A DNA stretch of 64,000 nt from Fundicoccus sp052116145 (GCF_052116145.1 NZ_JBQKLQ010000001.1:496001-560000), one strand, 5' to 3'; shown: positions 27,145 through 36,607, counted from the first letter of the stretch. Notes: a model not told the origin generated them from the sequence alone. Numbers and translations are program-made.

Positions 27145-27190
27145 TTTTCAGATTAAAAAGCATATTACGCTAAAAAATGTGTATTTATAT
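27145..27190 (+). promoter_or_regulatory. Upstream block of the NERD gene, shared with dprA
   Basis: TTTTCA, then TAAAAAGCAT, then AAAATGTGTATTTATAT. It aligns without gaps to 42365-42410 in front of dprA, with 37 of 46 positions the same. It lies 39 bases upstream of the NERD start. It probably contains a promoter for an alternative sigma factor or an activator site. The factor is not identified. Confidence 0.6.
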
Positions 27191-27228
27191 ATGAGACTAA
27201 AAATAATAGTTTCAGAAAGGAAATGATG

Positions 27229-28263
27229 ATGAATATAATACCAAGTAAAATCTATCAAGTGGATAGTAATCGTAGAGTTTTAAACAAGCCAACCGAGTTA
27301 CAACAGTTAGAGGTGTTAGAAAAACGGGGAGGTTTAGCGTCAGAAGCCAAGAGAAAACTTTGGATACACCGAACAGGTTTCCAAGGTGAACAAACATTTT
27401 ATGATTTTATGTTTCGAATGGCAAAGTCACATTGGAGAATATTACATAGAACTTGGCTAAATATCAAAGGGCGCGTTGAATGTGATTTTATTGTAATAAC
27501 TCGTGTGGGGATATATTTTTTTGAAATCAAAAATTATAACGGCAATTTAGTTTATGAATACAATCAACAGACAGTTAACTACCGTACGATTAGCGGGGAT
27601 ATTATGGGGCAGTTTAAGAACATGCAAGAGCGGACAATTGATATGTGTCGCCAAATGAATTATTCGGGTGGCGTTTTTCACCAATTGGTTTATATTAACC
27701 CGTATTATCAAGCGACCCTTCCTCATGAGTGGTTGAAAAGTCTTTTACACTACAATCAATTGACAGATTATATTGAGCAGATGATTCGAGAGGAGGCGAC
27801 ATTACTTCCGGCGAATTTTAGTCCTGACGAAGCGGTCGATTCTATAGAGAGTTCATTCGCGTGCACGGAACCTTATCCTCCAAACGTGCTCTCGCCAGAA
27901 GAACTGAAGCAGTTGAAGCATGGGATTGCATGCTCACATTGCGGTAGTTTTCATACTATCTGTACACGCTATAAACTAATATGTGTACACTGCAGGCAGA
28001 ATGAGCCTAAGGAGCGTGCAGCTCTGAGGCTCATTGGTGATTACTCGGTGTTGACTCCTTTTAACCCCTTGCAAGCTGCCGATATTGTGAAGATAGCCGG
28101 AGAAAGTTTTCGAAGAGACTACATAAACAAAATACTTAGACGCTATTACCAATTAGCCAAAGTCGAAAAAACAGGCCAATATATTAATCCATCGCAAAAT
28201 TTTGAACACACTTATCCTCATTTAAGTTTCAAATTAAAAAACTCGCGAACCCCTCTTCAATAA
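27229..28263 (+). CDS. NERD-domain (nuclease-related) protein with a zinc ribbon
   Basis: A 344-residue protein of unknown function. Residues 50-110 form a NERD domain: GEQTFYDFM, then VECDFIVITRVGIYFFEIKNYNG, where Asp86, Glu99 and Lys101 make the D...ExK set of restriction-endonuclease folds. Cys235, Cys238, Cys252 and Cys255 form a CxxC-x13-CxxC zinc ribbon. The C-terminal third looks alpha-helical and may bind DNA. The start at 27229 is the third of three consecutive ATG codons and gives eight bases from AGAAAGG. The gene shares its upstream block with dprA and follows the 154-bp repeat array. A role in DNA uptake or processing is inference. Confidence 0.8.
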   Translation: MNIIPSKIYQVDSNRRVLNKPTELQQLEVLEKRGGLASEAKRKLWIHRTGFQGEQTFYDFMFRMAKSHWRILHRTWLNIKGRVECDFIVITRVGIYFFEIKNYNGNLVYEYNQQTVNYRTISGDIMGQFKNMQERTIDMCRQMNYSGGVFHQLVYINPYYQATLPHEWLKSLLHYNQLTDYIEQMIREEATLLPANFSPDEAVDSIESSFACTEPYPPNVLSPEELKQLKHGIACSHCGSFHTICTRYKLICVHCRQNEPKERAALRLIGDYSVLTPFNPLQAADIVKIAGESFRRDYINKILRRYYQLAKVEKTGQYINPSQNFEHTYPHLSFKLKNSRTPLQ

Positions 28264-28273
28264 ATAGACTAAA

Positions 28274-28306
28274 AAAGCCGGCAACCCTAAACAGGTAGCT
28301 GGCTTT
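28274..28306. terminator. Bidirectional terminator between the NERD gene and the CPBP protease gene
   Basis: AAAGCCGGC and GCTGGCTTT pair with one G-T. On the minus strand the stem is followed by a run of T (complement of 28270-28276), on the plus strand by TTTC. The stop codon of the minus-strand gene lies in the loop. Confidence 0.75.
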
Positions 28307-28961
28307 CTACTGCAAATAAGACATACATCATTGCTAAGGCAATCGCATTGTTTAAGAAGTGAAAAAGAATTGAAGGAACAATATTGCGATCGTATTCCCA
28401 ATAAATTTGAGTCAAAACGACTGTAATCGGTAAGTATAATACAAAGTCCGCCCACTGGAATGAATGCATATACGTGAAAAGGAACATTGAAAATATCGTT
28501 GAAACAATAATCATGACACGTTTATCTTTAGCCCAAGGTCCGATAATGGCTTGACGAAAGACAAGTTCTTCGACAATGGGTGCATAAATGGTTAATAGAA
28601 GAACGTTGGCAAGCACGTTCATATTCTCTGCAGCGTCATTGAGGATCTCCTGATTTTGTCCTAGGGTGGATGTGTCCATGAACAAATCAAGTAGCCAAAT
28701 TCCTGCGATTCTCAACAAGAGCATTAGCAAATAATAGCCGAATAATTTACCGGAAAAACGTAATAAACTGGGAGTATCCGCCCGGAAGCGATGCCACTCT
28801 GCCATTAAATGATCCTTAAATAAAAATAAAGCTAAGACAAGTAGAATCATTGATACAATAAAACTAGCATAAACAATGTCCGTGAATTGCATAAGAAGAC
28901 TCGAACCTACAATCATAATTCCAAAATATCCCAAAAATAATATTGCTGATTTTTTTACCAT
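28287..28961 (-). CDS. CPBP-family intramembrane metalloprotease (CAAX protease-like)
   Basis: A 224-residue membrane protein with about six hydrophobic segments. Motif 1 is EELVFRQAII (the Glu-Glu-x3-Arg signature), motif 2 is FTYMHSFQWADF, and the last motif is SILFHFLNNAIAL with His and Asn. Bacterial members are linked to bacteriocin immunity or to processing of membrane peptides, and the target here is unknown. GAGGTG precedes the ATG at 28961. It is a single gene convergent with the NERD gene. Confidence 0.88.
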   Translation of the reverse strand: MVKKSAILFLGYFGIMIVGSSLLMQFTDIVYASFIVSMILLVLALFLFKDHLMAEWHRFRADTPSLLRFSGKLFGYYLLMLLLRIAGIWLLDLFMDTSTLGQNQEILNDAAENMNVLANVLLLTIYAPIVEELVFRQAIIGPWAKDKRVMIIVSTIFSMFLFTYMHSFQWADFVLYLPITVVLTQIYWEYDRNIVPSILFHFLNNAIALAMMYVLFAVESQLPV

Positions 28962-29092
28962 ACGTCACCTCACTATAGTTTACATTATTGTAACACATAT
29001 CTTAAAATTTCATAAAGTATTAAAACTTAGAAGAATGAAAACTTACTGAACGATATGGTATAATTGACTGAGATTTGGATGGGGGCAAAGAG

Positions 29093-30988
29093 ATGAAAGA
29101 ATTAACGATAGAGAATTTACATAAAACATACGGTACGAAAACTTTATTGGAAGGGATAAACTTTGCGATACGCACTGGGGACCGCGTGGGCTTAATTGGG
29201 CCGAACGGAACCGGAAAGAGTTCATTATTAAAAGTAATCGCTGGTTTGGATAATTATGATGATGGAAAATTATCCCACCCGAACCAATATTCAATTGCTT
29301 ACTTAGATCAACACCCAACATTTGATGAGCAAAAAACCATCTTAGAAACAGTTTACGACAGTAAAGCACCATTGATTCAATTATTATTACATTATGAAAA
29401 CACTCGTTTGGCTTTAGAAGCCGATGCGATGAATGAAAGACTACAAACAGAATTCACCCGTGTAACGGATGAAATGAATGCTAAAGACGGTTGGGATGTA
29501 GAAGTAAGAGCTCGCACGATTCTCTCTCAACTAGGACTGAACGATTTGTCTCGTCTACTAGCAACTTGTTCAGGAGGAGAGCGCAAGCGAGTCGGTTTGG
29601 CACAAGTTTTAATTGCAGATCCTGATTTGTTGATTTTGGATGAGCCAACTAACCACTTAGATGTTCAATCAATCCAATGGCTAGAAAGATATTTAGCTAA
29701 CTACCAAGGAGCTTTGTTCCTAGTAACTCATGACCGTTATTTCCTAGAACGTGTTGTTAACCGGATTATTGAATTAAAATACGGTCATATTACAGAATAT
29801 GAAGGAAACTACGAGACTTACTTGGAGAAAAAAGCGAACTTAGAAGCTCAATCGGCAAGAAACCAAGAAAAACAAGACAGTTTATTTAAAGCAGAATTGG
29901 CTTGGATGAGAAAAGGTGCCAAAGCGAGAACAACTAAACAACAAGCAAGAATTGATCGTTTTCAAGATTTAAAGCAGACGATTCAAGGGCGAGATGTTGA
30001 AGCGGATGGTTTCCAATTTGAATTTGAACAACAAAGAATCGGAAATCGCATTATGGAATTAGAAGATGTGTCAGTCGAAATTGGCAATGTTAATGTCATT
30101 GAAAGTTTTACCAAAACCTTTGTTAAAGGCGAAAGAATGGGAATTATTGGTGAGAACGGAGTAGGTAAATCAACGTTGATGAACACCCTTGTAGGACAAC
30201 ATCCCATCGCTAGTGGAACTTACGAAATGGGTCAAACCGTTCGTTTAGCATACTATCGACAATTGGATCAAGACTTGCCCGGTGATACAAGAGTTTTAAG
30301 TTATTTGACTAAGATTGCGGATGATTTTGAGATGCCGGATGGCTCGAAGGCTAATGCTTCTCAGTTGTTGGAACAATTCAATTTCCCCCGTGTGACACAT
30401 GGTCAAGAAATAAAACACTTATCCGGTGGTGAACGTCGTCGCTTGTACTTACTTACTTTGTTAGTACAACAACCGAATGTATTAATTCTAGATGAGCCAA
30501 CGAATGACCTCGATATAGACACATTGACGGTTTTGGAAGACTACATTGAACAATTTGAAGGCGTCGTATTAATTGTTTCGCATGATCGTTACTTCCTTGA
30601 TAAAACTGTCGATCAATTATTAGTCATCCAAGGAAATGGTGCCTTTGATTTAATCTGGGGAAGTTATTCGCAGTACTTAGACGAACAAGCCAAGAAACCT
30701 AATCCTAAAACAATGACTTCAACCGAAGTTAGCAAAAAAGAAGTGCTAGAAAAACCGACTGCTGCAAAACCGAAACGGATGTCTTATCAAGAAAAAAGAG
30801 AATGGGCAACCATATTAGAAGATATCGAGCAAGCTGAGAATCGAACCGATGCAATCAAAAAAGAAATGAATACAATAACAAGTGACGCTGCTCGTTTAAT
30901 TGTTTTGCAAGAAGAGCTAGATGAAACAGATGAAAAATTACTTAACTATTATGAACGTTACGAGTATTTAAGTGAGTTGTCAGAATAA
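29093..30988 (+). CDS. ABC-F family ATPase (Uup/YfmR-like)
   Basis: A 631-residue soluble protein with two ATP-binding cassettes and no membrane segment. Walker A motifs are GPNGTGKSS and GENGVGKST, signatures are CSGGERKRV and LSGGERRRL, and Walker B motifs are LLILDEPTNHLD and VLILDEPTNDLD. The linker between the cassettes is charged, and the C-terminus (about 560-631) is a coiled coil, as in Uup/YfmR. ABC-F proteins act on the ribosome, relieving stalls. The coiled-coil end argues for a housekeeping factor rather than an antibiotic-resistance type. The ATG at 29093 is preferred over a TTG at 29075 because GGGGGCAAAG precedes it. Confidence 0.88.
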   Translation: MKELTIENLHKTYGTKTLLEGINFAIRTGDRVGLIGPNGTGKSSLLKVIAGLDNYDDGKLSHPNQYSIAYLDQHPTFDEQKTILETVYDSKAPLIQLLLHYENTRLALEADAMNERLQTEFTRVTDEMNAKDGWDVEVRARTILSQLGLNDLSRLLATCSGGERKRVGLAQVLIADPDLLILDEPTNHLDVQSIQWLERYLANYQGALFLVTHDRYFLERVVNRIIELKYGHITEYEGNYETYLEKKANLEAQSARNQEKQDSLFKAELAWMRKGAKARTTKQQARIDRFQDLKQTIQGRDVEADGFQFEFEQQRIGNRIMELEDVSVEIGNVNVIESFTKTFVKGERMGIIGENGVGKSTLMNTLVGQHPIASGTYEMGQTVRLAYYRQLDQDLPGDTRVLSYLTKIADDFEMPDGSKANASQLLEQFNFPRVTHGQEIKHLSGGERRRLYLLTLLVQQPNVLILDEPTNDLDIDTLTVLEDYIEQFEGVVLIVSHDRYFLDKTVDQLLVIQGNGAFDLIWGSYSQYLDEQAKKPNPKTMTSTEVSKKEVLEKPTAAKPKRMSYQEKREWATILEDIEQAENRTDAIKKEMNTITSDAARLIVLQEELDETDEKLLNYYERYEYLSELSE

Positions 30989-31013
30989 ATAGTTTTTAGA
31001 AGGTGAGATGAAC

Positions 31014-31955
31014 ATGAAAGCATATCAAGATTTAGTGAGAGCTGTTTTAGAGACGGGACATAAAAAAGAAGATCGCACCGGAGTGGGGACAATCAGTTTG
31101 TTCGGTTATCAAATGCGTTTTGATTTAAAAGAAGGGTTTCCTTTATTAACAAGTAAACGGGTCCCTTTTGGTTTGATAAAGAGTGAATTATTGTGGTTTT
31201 TAAAAGGAGATACCAACATTCGCTATTTATTAGAACATAATAATCATATTTGGGATGAATGGGCTTTTGAAAGATACATAAAAAGTTCAAGTTACACTGG
31301 TCCAGATATGACTGATTTTGGTCTGAGAGCACCAAAAGACCCAATTTTTAACGAGAGCTATCAAATCGAAATGAAGAAATTTCAAGACCGTGTTCTCACT
31401 GACCCAATCTTTGCAGAAGAATTTGGAAATCTCGGTGATGTTTACGGCAAACAATGGCGTTCCTGGGAAATGCGTAATGGGGACACGTTAGATCAAATTG
31501 CCAATGTGATTGAGCAAATTAAACAGACACCAGATTCTAGACGTTTACTTGTCTCAGCATGGAATCCGGAAGATATTCCTAATATGGCTTTACCACCGTG
31601 TCATACATTATTCCAATTTTATGTTCAAGATAATAAATTAAGTTGTCAATTATACCAAAGAAGTGCAGATATCTTCTTAGGTGTGCCATTTAATATTGCC
31701 AGTTACGCACTGTTAACACATTTAATAGCGCGTGAAACTGGGTTAGAAGTGGGCGAGTTTGTGCACACGTTAGGAGATGCTCATTTATACTTAAATCACC
31801 AAGAAGCAGCTGACACACTATTAAGCCGTGAGCCAAAAGCATTACCACAATTAGTTATCGAAAGTGATGCTGCCATCGATCAGATTGCTAGCGATTCAAT
31901 CAGGGTGGAAGGGTATCAACCACATCCATCTATTAAAGCACCAATTGCAGTCTAA
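31014..31955 (+). CDS. thyA: Thymidylate synthase
   Basis: A 313-residue enzyme that methylates dUMP to dTMP with methylenetetrahydrofolate. The nucleophile is Cys196 in LPPCHTLFQFYV. Other landmarks are EDRTGVGT at the start, QLYQRSADIFLGVPFNIASYA, and HTLGDAHLYLNH. The roughly 50-residue insert in the small domain (about 85-140) is the Lactobacillus casei type, not the short E. coli type. The second of two ATGs (31014) is eight bases from AAGGTG. Nineteen bases after the ABC-F gene and just ahead of folA, it forms the usual thyA-folA pair. Confidence 0.96.
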   Translation: MKAYQDLVRAVLETGHKKEDRTGVGTISLFGYQMRFDLKEGFPLLTSKRVPFGLIKSELLWFLKGDTNIRYLLEHNNHIWDEWAFERYIKSSSYTGPDMTDFGLRAPKDPIFNESYQIEMKKFQDRVLTDPIFAEEFGNLGDVYGKQWRSWEMRNGDTLDQIANVIEQIKQTPDSRRLLVSAWNPEDIPNMALPPCHTLFQFYVQDNKLSCQLYQRSADIFLGVPFNIASYALLTHLIARETGLEVGEFVHTLGDAHLYLNHQEAADTLLSREPKALPQLVIESDAAIDQIASDSIRVEGYQPHPSIKAPIAV

Positions 31956-31982
31956 AGGATTTTTTAACAAGGAGTGGATAGA

Positions 31983-32471
31983 ATGATTTCATTTGTATAC
32001 GCACAAGAAAGAAACGGTGGAATAGGTTACAAAGGGGATTTACCTTGGAGTTTACCAAGTGATTTACAGTTCTTCAAGAAAACAACCATGGGACATACTA
32101 TGTTAATGGGGCGTAAAACTTTTGAAGCGATGAATCAACGCTTGTTACCTGGAAGAAAAACAGTTGTAATGACGACACAAAGTACTTATGGTGCTGACAT
32201 CGAAGGATTAGAAGTTGTCAGCAGTATCAATGACGTTTTGGAATTAGCTCGTAACCAACATTTAATGGTGATTGGTGGAGCAGAGATTTTTAAATTAGTC
32301 TGGCCTCATGCGGATGAAATTATTCGAACAGTCATTGATGAAGATTTTCCAGCGGATGTATATATGCCAGAAATTGATGAAACTTACTGGGAATGTTATC
32401 AAATAGTCGAAGGTGAATTAGATGAAGAGAATGTTCATCCGCACCAATATGAATGGTGGCGTCGTAAATAG
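31983..32471 (+). CDS. folA: Dihydrofolate reductase
   Basis: A 162-residue enzyme that regenerates tetrahydrofolate after the ThyA reaction. The active site has Trp22 and Asp27 (LPWSLPSDLQFFK). The NADPH-binding parts are GRKTFEAM and VIGGAEIFKLVW. The ATG at 31983 follows AAGGAGTGG at a good distance. It is the target of trimethoprim in this family. It is 27 bases downstream of thyA. Confidence 0.96.
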   Translation: MISFVYAQERNGGIGYKGDLPWSLPSDLQFFKKTTMGHTMLMGRKTFEAMNQRLLPGRKTVVMTTQSTYGADIEGLEVVSSINDVLELARNQHLMVIGGAEIFKLVWPHADEIIRTVIDEDFPADVYMPEIDETYWECYQIVEGELDEENVHPHQYEWWRRK

Positions 32472-32552
32472 TGATTAAACACACTATTCTAATGACTGTT
32501 TTCCATTAACAATAAATAAAGAAATGCGCTTGATAAAGTAAGGAGAATTTAA

Positions 32553-33851
32553 ATGACAATTGCACGCTATACTCGACCTGAAATGGAAAAAATTTGGTCA
32601 GATGAAACGAAATACGACACTTGGTTACAAGTAGAAATCGAAGCTTGTCAAGCTTGGGCCAATTTAGGTATGATTCCCTCTGCAGACGTAGAGGCTCTTC
32701 GTAGAAATGCTACGTTTACTGTTGAACGAATTTTAGAAATTGAACAAGAAACGCGTCATGACGTAGTTGCGTTTACAAGAGCTGTCAGTGAGAGTCTTGG
32801 AGAGGAAAGAAAATGGGTACATTATGGTTTAACAAGTACTGATGTTGTAGATACTGCTTATGGTTATCAGTTAAAACAAGTGAATGAAATTTTACGACGT
32901 GACATCGAACGTGTCCTTGAAGTGACGGCTAAAAGAGCGCGCGAACATAAATATACTATCCAAATGGGACGAACTCACGGTGTTCATGCTGAACCGACGA
33001 CCTTTGGTTTAAAATTAGTAGGTTTTTACTCAGAAATGAAGCGTAACTTAAATCGTTTTAACGCGTCGGCTGAAGGAGTAGAAGCTGGGAAAATTAGTGG
33101 AGCAGTGGGAACGTTTGCCAATACACCACCAGAAGTGGAAGAGTTTGTGTGTCAAACACTGGGTATTCGTGCTCAAGATATATCGACTCAAGTTTTGCCT
33201 CGTGACTTACATGCTGATTATGTTGCGACACTCGCTTTAATCGCAACTAGTGTCGAACGTTTTGCAACTGAAATCCGTGGCTTGCAAAAATCAGAAACAA
33301 GGGAAGTAGAAGAATTTTTTGCCAAAGGCCAAAAAGGATCTTCGGCAATGCCTCACAAACGTAATCCAATTGCGAGTGAGAACGTTACTGGATTAGCCCG
33401 TATTATGCGTGGTTATATCACCCCTGCCTACGAGAACGTGACGTTATGGCATGAACGTGATATTTCTCATTCATCAGCTGAACGTATCATGTTACCTAGT
33501 ATTACGACGCTATTGAACTATCAATTAAATCGCTTTGCGAACCTAATTGAAAAATTAACCGTCTACCCAGACAATATGCTACGCAATATTGACCGCACGT
33601 ATGGGTTAATTTTCTCTCAAAGAGTCTTATTGACACTGATTGATAAAGGGATGAGCCGAGAGACAGCTTATGATACGGTTCAACCCTTAACACAAAAAGC
33701 ATGGGATGAGCAATTACAATTCAAAGAGCTTGTATACCAAGAAGCAGCAATTACCGAGAAGTTAACGATTGAGGAAATTGAAACATTATTTGATCCAAGT
33801 TACCACTTGTCTCAAGTAGATGCGATTTTCAGTCGGGTCGGCTTAGATTAG
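32553..33851 (+). CDS. purB: Adenylosuccinate lyase
   Basis: A 432-residue enzyme of the fumarase/aspartase superfamily, used twice in purine synthesis (SAICAR to AICAR and adenylosuccinate to AMP). The family signature is KGSSAMPHKRNPI. Active-site histidines lie in MGRTHGVHAEPTTFG and HYGLTSTDVVDTA. AAGGAG precedes the ATG. It stands alone, not in a pur operon, and is followed after 15 bp by proC. Confidence 0.97.
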   Translation: MTIARYTRPEMEKIWSDETKYDTWLQVEIEACQAWANLGMIPSADVEALRRNATFTVERILEIEQETRHDVVAFTRAVSESLGEERKWVHYGLTSTDVVDTAYGYQLKQVNEILRRDIERVLEVTAKRAREHKYTIQMGRTHGVHAEPTTFGLKLVGFYSEMKRNLNRFNASAEGVEAGKISGAVGTFANTPPEVEEFVCQTLGIRAQDISTQVLPRDLHADYVATLALIATSVERFATEIRGLQKSETREVEEFFAKGQKGSSAMPHKRNPIASENVTGLARIMRGYITPAYENVTLWHERDISHSSAERIMLPSITTLLNYQLNRFANLIEKLTVYPDNMLRNIDRTYGLIFSQRVLLTLIDKGMSRETAYDTVQPLTQKAWDEQLQFKELVYQEAAITEKLTIEEIETLFDPSYHLSQVDAIFSRVGLD

Positions 33852-33866
33852 AAAAGGAGCTGTGGC

Positions 33867-34688
33867 ATGGAAGTAAAGGGGATTGGAATGATTGGTGTGG
33901 GGAATATGGCTTCTGCGATTGCTAAGGCAATTGTGAAGGCTGTACCCGAAGAAACGTTATATCTGGCTAACCGAACAGCCAACAAAATAGAAAATCTAGT
34001 TGAAGAACTTCAAGCTAAACAGGTCTTGATGGAATCAGTCGCTTCAGACATGCTTCAACACTGTAATATGATATTTATTGGCGTTAAACCAAAAGACATT
34101 ACTGACTTGTTCACATCTTTTGCAGATAGTCTGGATACGTCACACTCAATCACTTGGATTAGTATGGCATCAAACGTTTCTTTGGCTGAATTAGCGCGCT
34201 TGACGCCTGAGCATCACCGTTGGATTCGCATCATGCCTAATACGCCTGTTGAAGTGGGGGAAGGCTTTACGAGTTATTGTTTTGATGCGCCAAATTTCTC
34301 GGAAACAATACTTGAGCGATTTACGAAATTAATGAGTGCATCAGGCACACTTTCTCAGGTACCGGAGTCTTTATTCGATACAGCTAGTGGCCTTGCCGGT
34401 TGTAGTCCAGCTTTTATTTTTCAATTAATTGAGGCTATGAGCGACGCTGGAGTGGCCTATGGCTTAGGACGTGACCAGAGTATCCAAATGGCTGCACAAG
34501 CTGTTAAAGGGGCTGCAGCGATGGTTTTAGAAACGGAACGTCATCCCGCTCAATTAAAAGATGCGGTGACGAGTCCTGGTGGAACGACCATTGCCGGCGT
34601 GACTACATTAGAGGCTGAAGGTTTTCGTTCAGCAATTATTAAAGGGATTTCGGCTTCAATAGAAAAGACACGTGAATTACAACAATAA
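33867..34688 (+). CDS. proC: Pyrroline-5-carboxylate reductase
   Basis: A 273-residue enzyme for the last step of proline synthesis. The NAD(P)-binding fold opens with GMIGVGNMASAIAKAI. The C-terminal dimer domain carries the signature LKDAVTSPGGTTIAG. AAAGGAGCTG precedes the ATG. It is probably cotranscribed with purB and is followed by a terminator. Confidence 0.95.
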   Translation: MEVKGIGMIGVGNMASAIAKAIVKAVPEETLYLANRTANKIENLVEELQAKQVLMESVASDMLQHCNMIFIGVKPKDITDLFTSFADSLDTSHSITWISMASNVSLAELARLTPEHHRWIRIMPNTPVEVGEGFTSYCFDAPNFSETILERFTKLMSASGTLSQVPESLFDTASGLAGCSPAFIFQLIEAMSDAGVAYGLGRDQSIQMAAQAVKGAAAMVLETERHPAQLKDAVTSPGGTTIAGVTTLEAEGFRSAIIKGISASIEKTRELQQ

Positions 34689-34696
34689 AAAAAAGA

Positions 34697-34729
34697 ACTC
34701 CTGCTTATTCGGTAGGAGTTTTACTTTTA
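34697..34729 (+). terminator. Terminator of proC
   Basis: AACTCCTGC and GTAGGAGTT pair with one G-T around a 7-base loop, followed by TTTACTTTT. Confidence 0.8.
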
Positions 34730-34750
34730 TAGACCAATAGGAGGACTTTT

Positions 34751-35704
34751 ATGAAAACGTTAGGCTACTTTAATACACCAGTTAACGCAACCTATCAACT
34801 AGTTGTTGATGATGTGCATACTCTTTATATCGAAGAATGTGGTAAACCTGATGGGCAGCCGGTGTTATTTTTACATGGTGGACCAGGGGGTGCGATTAGT
34901 GAAACCTCGAGACGATTTTTTGACCCTGCATATTATCGCATCATATTATTTGATCAAAGGGGCAGTGGTAAAAGTACACCTTTTTTAAGTTTGAAAAACA
35001 ATACGATTTTATACAGTGTTCGAGACATTGAAAAAATTCGCGAATATCTAGACATTGACTCTTGGTTTGTCTTCGGAGGCAGCTATGGTTCTACACTGGC
35101 TTTAGCGTATGCAATCGACTATCCACAAAGAGTGAAGCATTTAATTTTACGAGGAATTTTCTTGGGCCGTCAAGAAGATGTGGATTGGCTATTCCAGTTT
35201 GGAGCGAGTGAGTTTTATCCAGAAGAGTTCTCACAGTTTAAGCAACACGTGCCGGTCAATCAACAAGATGATCTAGTTGCAGCCTATTATGATTTGATGA
35301 CCTCAGGGGATCAAATAAAGCGGCAAGCAGCCTGTAAAGCATGGAGTGATTGGGAAGGGGGGATTGTGACAATGGTTAAACCAGCCATTAAAAACAATCA
35401 GATTGAGCCGTCCGATTTATCACTTGGTTTATTAGAGGCGCATTATTTTGCTAATCAAATGTTTTGGAAAGAAGATAACTATATTTTAAACCGCGTGAAA
35501 CGCTTAGAGAAAATCCCAATGGCGATTTTCCACGGTCGCTACGATGTCGATTGTCGCGTGAGTGGAGCCTATGATCTAAAACAAGCCTGTTCACATGCAG
35601 ACTTATCGATTGTTGAATTAGCCGCTCATTCACCAAATGAAGGACCATTATTCGAAGCTTTAGTCACATATATGGATGAATTAAAAGAAGAAGTGTCAAG
35701 TTAG
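34751..35704 (+). CDS. pip: Proline iminopeptidase (alpha/beta hydrolase)
   Basis: A 317-residue cytoplasmic peptidase that removes N-terminal proline from peptides. The oxyanion loop is FLHGGPGGAIS, the nucleophile elbow is GGSYGSTLA, and the DQRGSGKSTP segment is typical of the S33 family. The catalytic Asp and His are probably in GRYDVDCR and AAHSPNEG. In many S33 enzymes the last segment reads G-H-S, and here it is A-A-H-S. AATAGGAGG precedes the ATG. It may supply proline together with ProC. Confidence 0.9.
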   Translation: MKTLGYFNTPVNATYQLVVDDVHTLYIEECGKPDGQPVLFLHGGPGGAISETSRRFFDPAYYRIILFDQRGSGKSTPFLSLKNNTILYSVRDIEKIREYLDIDSWFVFGGSYGSTLALAYAIDYPQRVKHLILRGIFLGRQEDVDWLFQFGASEFYPEEFSQFKQHVPVNQQDDLVAAYYDLMTSGDQIKRQAACKAWSDWEGGIVTMVKPAIKNNQIEPSDLSLGLLEAHYFANQMFWKEDNYILNRVKRLEKIPMAIFHGRYDVDCRVSGAYDLKQACSHADLSIVELAAHSPNEGPLFEALVTYMDELKEEVSS

Positions 35705-35747
35705 CAAAGCGTCACAGAAGATATTTAAGGACAATATGATAAAAAGA

Positions 35748-35784
35748 AAGCTCATCTCGCATAAGGCAAGATGAGCTTTTGTTT
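35748..35784. terminator. Bidirectional terminator between pip and the hemolysin III gene
   Basis: AAGCTCATCT and AGATGAGCTT form a perfect 10-bp stem. T-rich sequence follows on both strands. Confidence 0.85.
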
Positions 35785-36430
35785 AGACGTAATTGTAAAT
35801 ACTGATGAACATAAAAAATGCACCGCCGATAACGAACAAATGCCAGATGACATGCATCCATTTATTAGCTTTCATACGGTAGAAGATGGTGCCTAATGAA
35901 TACACAATCCCGCCGAATGCCAGTAAGAAAAGACCATTGATTTCAATGTTATGGTAAAGCGGGTAGATGATAATCACACCTAACCAGCCCAGCCCTAAAT
36001 ACATGTAAGTACTCAGTTTAGGGTATTTGTCTGTAGCAACTACTTCGAAAACGATGCCTGCGATAGCCAGACTCCAAATCAAAGCCAGTAATAAATATCC
36101 AAGTGTTCCTCCAATTGAAATCATCAGATAAGGTGTATAAGTTCCAGCAATTAAGAGATAAATTGAACCGTGATCTAGTTTTTGAAAGATTGCTTTATAT
36201 TTGCTAAAACTAAAGCTGTGGTATAAGGTTGAATTTAAGAAAAGGGTAAAAAGACTAACGCCGTAGATGATGTAGGCTGTAATAGCGATGGGCGAAGAAA
36301 CTTCAAAGCCTTTCATGACCAATAACACAATAGCGACGATGCTTAAAATCGCTGCTACACCATGGGTAATTGCATTGAACACTTCTGCTGTAATTTCTTG
36401 CTTCTTAGATATAGAATTTGTTTGAGTCAT
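35783..36430 (-). CDS. Hemolysin III family membrane protein (PAQR type)
   Basis: A 215-residue protein with seven likely membrane helices. Family landmarks are NAITHGVAA near the N-terminus, STLYHSF, KLDHGSIYLLIAGTYTP and, at the end, WMHVIWHLFVIGG. The conserved His and Asp residues are thought to hold zinc. It is a distant relative of adiponectin receptors, and the cellular role of bacterial members is unclear despite the name. The ATG at 36430 is chosen because AAAGGGA lies eight bases upstream. An earlier ATG at 36472 lacks a binding site. Confidence 0.88.
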   Translation of the reverse strand: MTQTNSISKKQEITAEVFNAITHGVAAILSIVAIVLLVMKGFEVSSPIAITAYIIYGVSLFTLFLNSTLYHSFSFSKYKAIFQKLDHGSIYLLIAGTYTPYLMISIGGTLGYLLLALIWSLAIAGIVFEVVATDKYPKLSTYMYLGLGWLGVIIIYPLYHNIEINGLFLLAFGGIVYSLGTIFYRMKANKWMHVIWHLFVIGGAFFMFISIYNYV

Positions 36431-36607
36431 ATCATCATTCCCTTTTGTATTAATACTATTATTGTACAACAATTAAAAATAAATGATAGTTTTTTTACTT
36501 TGCAATTCGATTACTTGTTAGTGAGTTGTCATAGTTTTATAATCGTTATATAGGAAAAAGAGTGATATAATAACAAGAGCAAAATTCGCAGAAATGAGGA
36601 AGTTTAA

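Noticed and set aside
29093..30988. Antibiotic-resistance ABC-F protein
   Set aside because: The C-terminal coiled coil and overall motifs fit the housekeeping Uup/YfmR type, and no attenuator leader typical of resistance genes is present.
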